From the NCBI RefSeq assembly GCF_016862115.1, contig NZ_BOMI01000070.1, forward strand, positions 1 to 64,000: 64,000 bases of DNA, in the 5' to 3' direction. The notes under the pieces were generated by a model, which saw nothing but the letters and a program-made list of their open reading frames with translations, made no database searches and was not told the origin of the DNA. A program made the translations under genes and the position numbers. Numbering within the stretch: position 1 is the first letter of the stretch; each line of letters opens with the position of its first letter. This DNA comes from Paractinoplanes deccanensis. GTDB taxonomy: Bacteria; Actinomycetota; Actinomycetes; Mycobacteriales; Micromonosporaceae. Shown piece after piece: positions 63,163 to 64,000 of this stretch.

Positions 63163-64000
63163 GTGGACGACAGCAGGAGGCAGCCCCGGACCCGGCGCGG
63201 CGGCAGGCCGGTGGGTCAGGTTCTGGGCATCCCGATCTTCGTGAACGGGTCGATGATCCTGCTGGCGGTGCTGGTCACGTACGTGTATGGCAATTATGTG
63301 CGCGCCGAGCTCGACCTGCGTGACCCGTTCGGCTATGTCGTGGGTTTCGGCTTCGTGCTGTGCCTGCTCGGCTCGGTGCTGCTGCACGAGCTGGGCCACG
63401 CGCTGACGGCGCGCCGGTTCGGCATCGGGGTGCGCGGGATCACCCTGGAGCTGCTCGGCGGCTGGACCGAGATGGACCGCGACGCGCCCACCCCGCGCGT
63501 GGACGCCCTGGTCAGCCTGGCCGGGCCGGCCGTGTCGCTGGTGCTCGGCGGGGTCGCCACCGCCGCCACGCTGGCGCTGCCCGACCGTACCGCCGCCGGG
63601 CAGATCGCGTTCCAGCTGGCCGCGAGCAACATCCTGGTGGCGATCTTCAACGTGCTGCCGGGGCTGCCGCTCGACGGGGGCCGCGCGCTGCGGGCCGGGC
63701 TCTGGTGGCTGATCAAGGACCGCGACCGGGCCACCGAGGCCGCCGGCTGGGCCGGGCGCGTGCTCGCGTTCGGCACCGGCATGGTCGCCTTCTGGCTCTA
63801 CCGGCTGGGCACGCTCACGCTGCTCGGCATGCTCTTCGTCCTGCTGGTCGTCTTCACGCTCTGGCAGGGCGCCGGCCAGTCGATCCGGCTGGCCCGGATG
63901 ACCCGCCGGTTCCCGCTGGTCAAGCTGCGGGAGCTGGCCCGACCGCTGCTCACCGTGCCGGCCGGCACGCCGCTCGGCGAGGCGCAGCGGCGCCGCTCGC
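63163..64000 (+). CDS. M50 site-2 protease-like, partial at window end
   Basis: Open from GTG 63163 to the window edge (279 codons). Catalytic motifs: LLHELGHALTARRFG (H75-E76-x2-H79) and FNVLPGLPLDGGRAL (third ligand D171) within six membrane helices. After the helices LLTVPAGTPLGEAQ looks like the start of a CBS domain, as in Rv2625c-like M50B proteins. Intramembrane cleavage is likely; the substrate is unknown. In related genomes this gene leads to trmI and the proteasome genes, which would lie beyond the window. Confidence 0.9.
   Translation, partial: MDDSRRQPRTRRGGRPVGQVLGIPIFVNGSMILLAVLVTYVYGNYVRAELDLRDPFGYVVGFGFVLCLLGSVLLHELGHALTARRFGIGVRGITLELLGGWTEMDRDAPTPRVDALVSLAGPAVSLVLGGVATAATLALPDRTAAGQIAFQLAASNILVAIFNVLPGLPLDGGRALRAGLWWLIKDRDRATEAAGWAGRVLAFGTGMVAFWLYRLGTLTLLGMLFVLLVVFTLWQGAGQSIRLARMTRRFPLVKLRELARPLLTVPAGTPLGEAQRRRS

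Overview
The window is high-GC DNA (roughly 70% or more) with dense genes, many GTG starts, ATGA/GTGA stop-start overlaps and several apparently leaderless genes. It carries a mycothiol gene (mshC), an F420-type LLM oxidoreductase, DUF3090, SCO1664-family and PAC2 genes, and a ClpC-like unfoldase behind a HAIR-like operator. Together these point to an actinomycete chromosome, most likely Micromonosporaceae (Actinoplanes-like). The genus is an inference. No rRNA, tRNA, transposase, phage or CRISPR was found.

Layout. 1-1.8 kb: tail of an upstream gene, a JmjC-type cupin oxygenase and a stand-alone receiver protein. 1.9-8.7 kb (+): a compact Flp/Tad pilus operon (pilin, TadE, TadG-like, CpaB, CpaE/TadZ, CpaF/TadA, TadB, TadC) without a prepilin peptidase in the window. 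8.7-13.3 kb (-): a convergent four-gene operon of unknown role built around a HerA/FtsK-type ATPase, with helical partners and a membrane protein. 13.5-17.4 kb (-): GCS2-type ligase, methyltransferase, MFS transporter, NYN/PIN-like protein. 17.5-20.1 kb: the ClpC-like unfoldase. 20.1-28.1 kb: LysR, hemerythrin, M20 peptidase, a conserved acidic protein, and a minus-strand block of aldo/keto reductase, histidine kinase, LuxR response regulator and membrane protein.

28.2-32.8 kb (+) is the conserved actinobacterial mshC neighbourhood: LLM oxidoreductase, histidine phosphatase, DUF3090, SCO1664-family, mshC. The PAC2 gene that often belongs with it lies 3 kb further on. The gap is filled by a secreted acidic peptide, a frameshifted XRE regulator, a GntR regulator and several unrelated tandem repeats, so it looks like a plastic insertion site. 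37-45.6 kb holds hpt, a CDP-alcohol phosphatidyltransferase, GNATs, AraC, SDR, YggT, a methyltransferase, DUF2071, an aldo/keto reductase and a HAD phosphatase.

45.6-51.0 kb: a MacB-like ABC exporter divergent from a small operon (RHH/HicB-like regulator, DUF4097 protein, 49-aa basic peptide) whose promoter carries paired TGACGTCA palindromes. 51.2-58.3 kb (+): an ECF41-like sigma factor with a shortened C-terminal domain, a large LuxR ATPase regulator, and an overlapping four-gene operon (patatin, UGT-type glycosyltransferase, membrane protein, alpha/beta-hydrolase-like protein) that looks like an uncharacterised lipid or glycolipid module. 58.3-64 kb: a universal-stress-protein fusion, a NarL-type response regulator whose receiver domain is split by about 220 low-complexity residues, a Nudix-like protein, a RecB-family nuclease and the start of an M50 site-2 protease.
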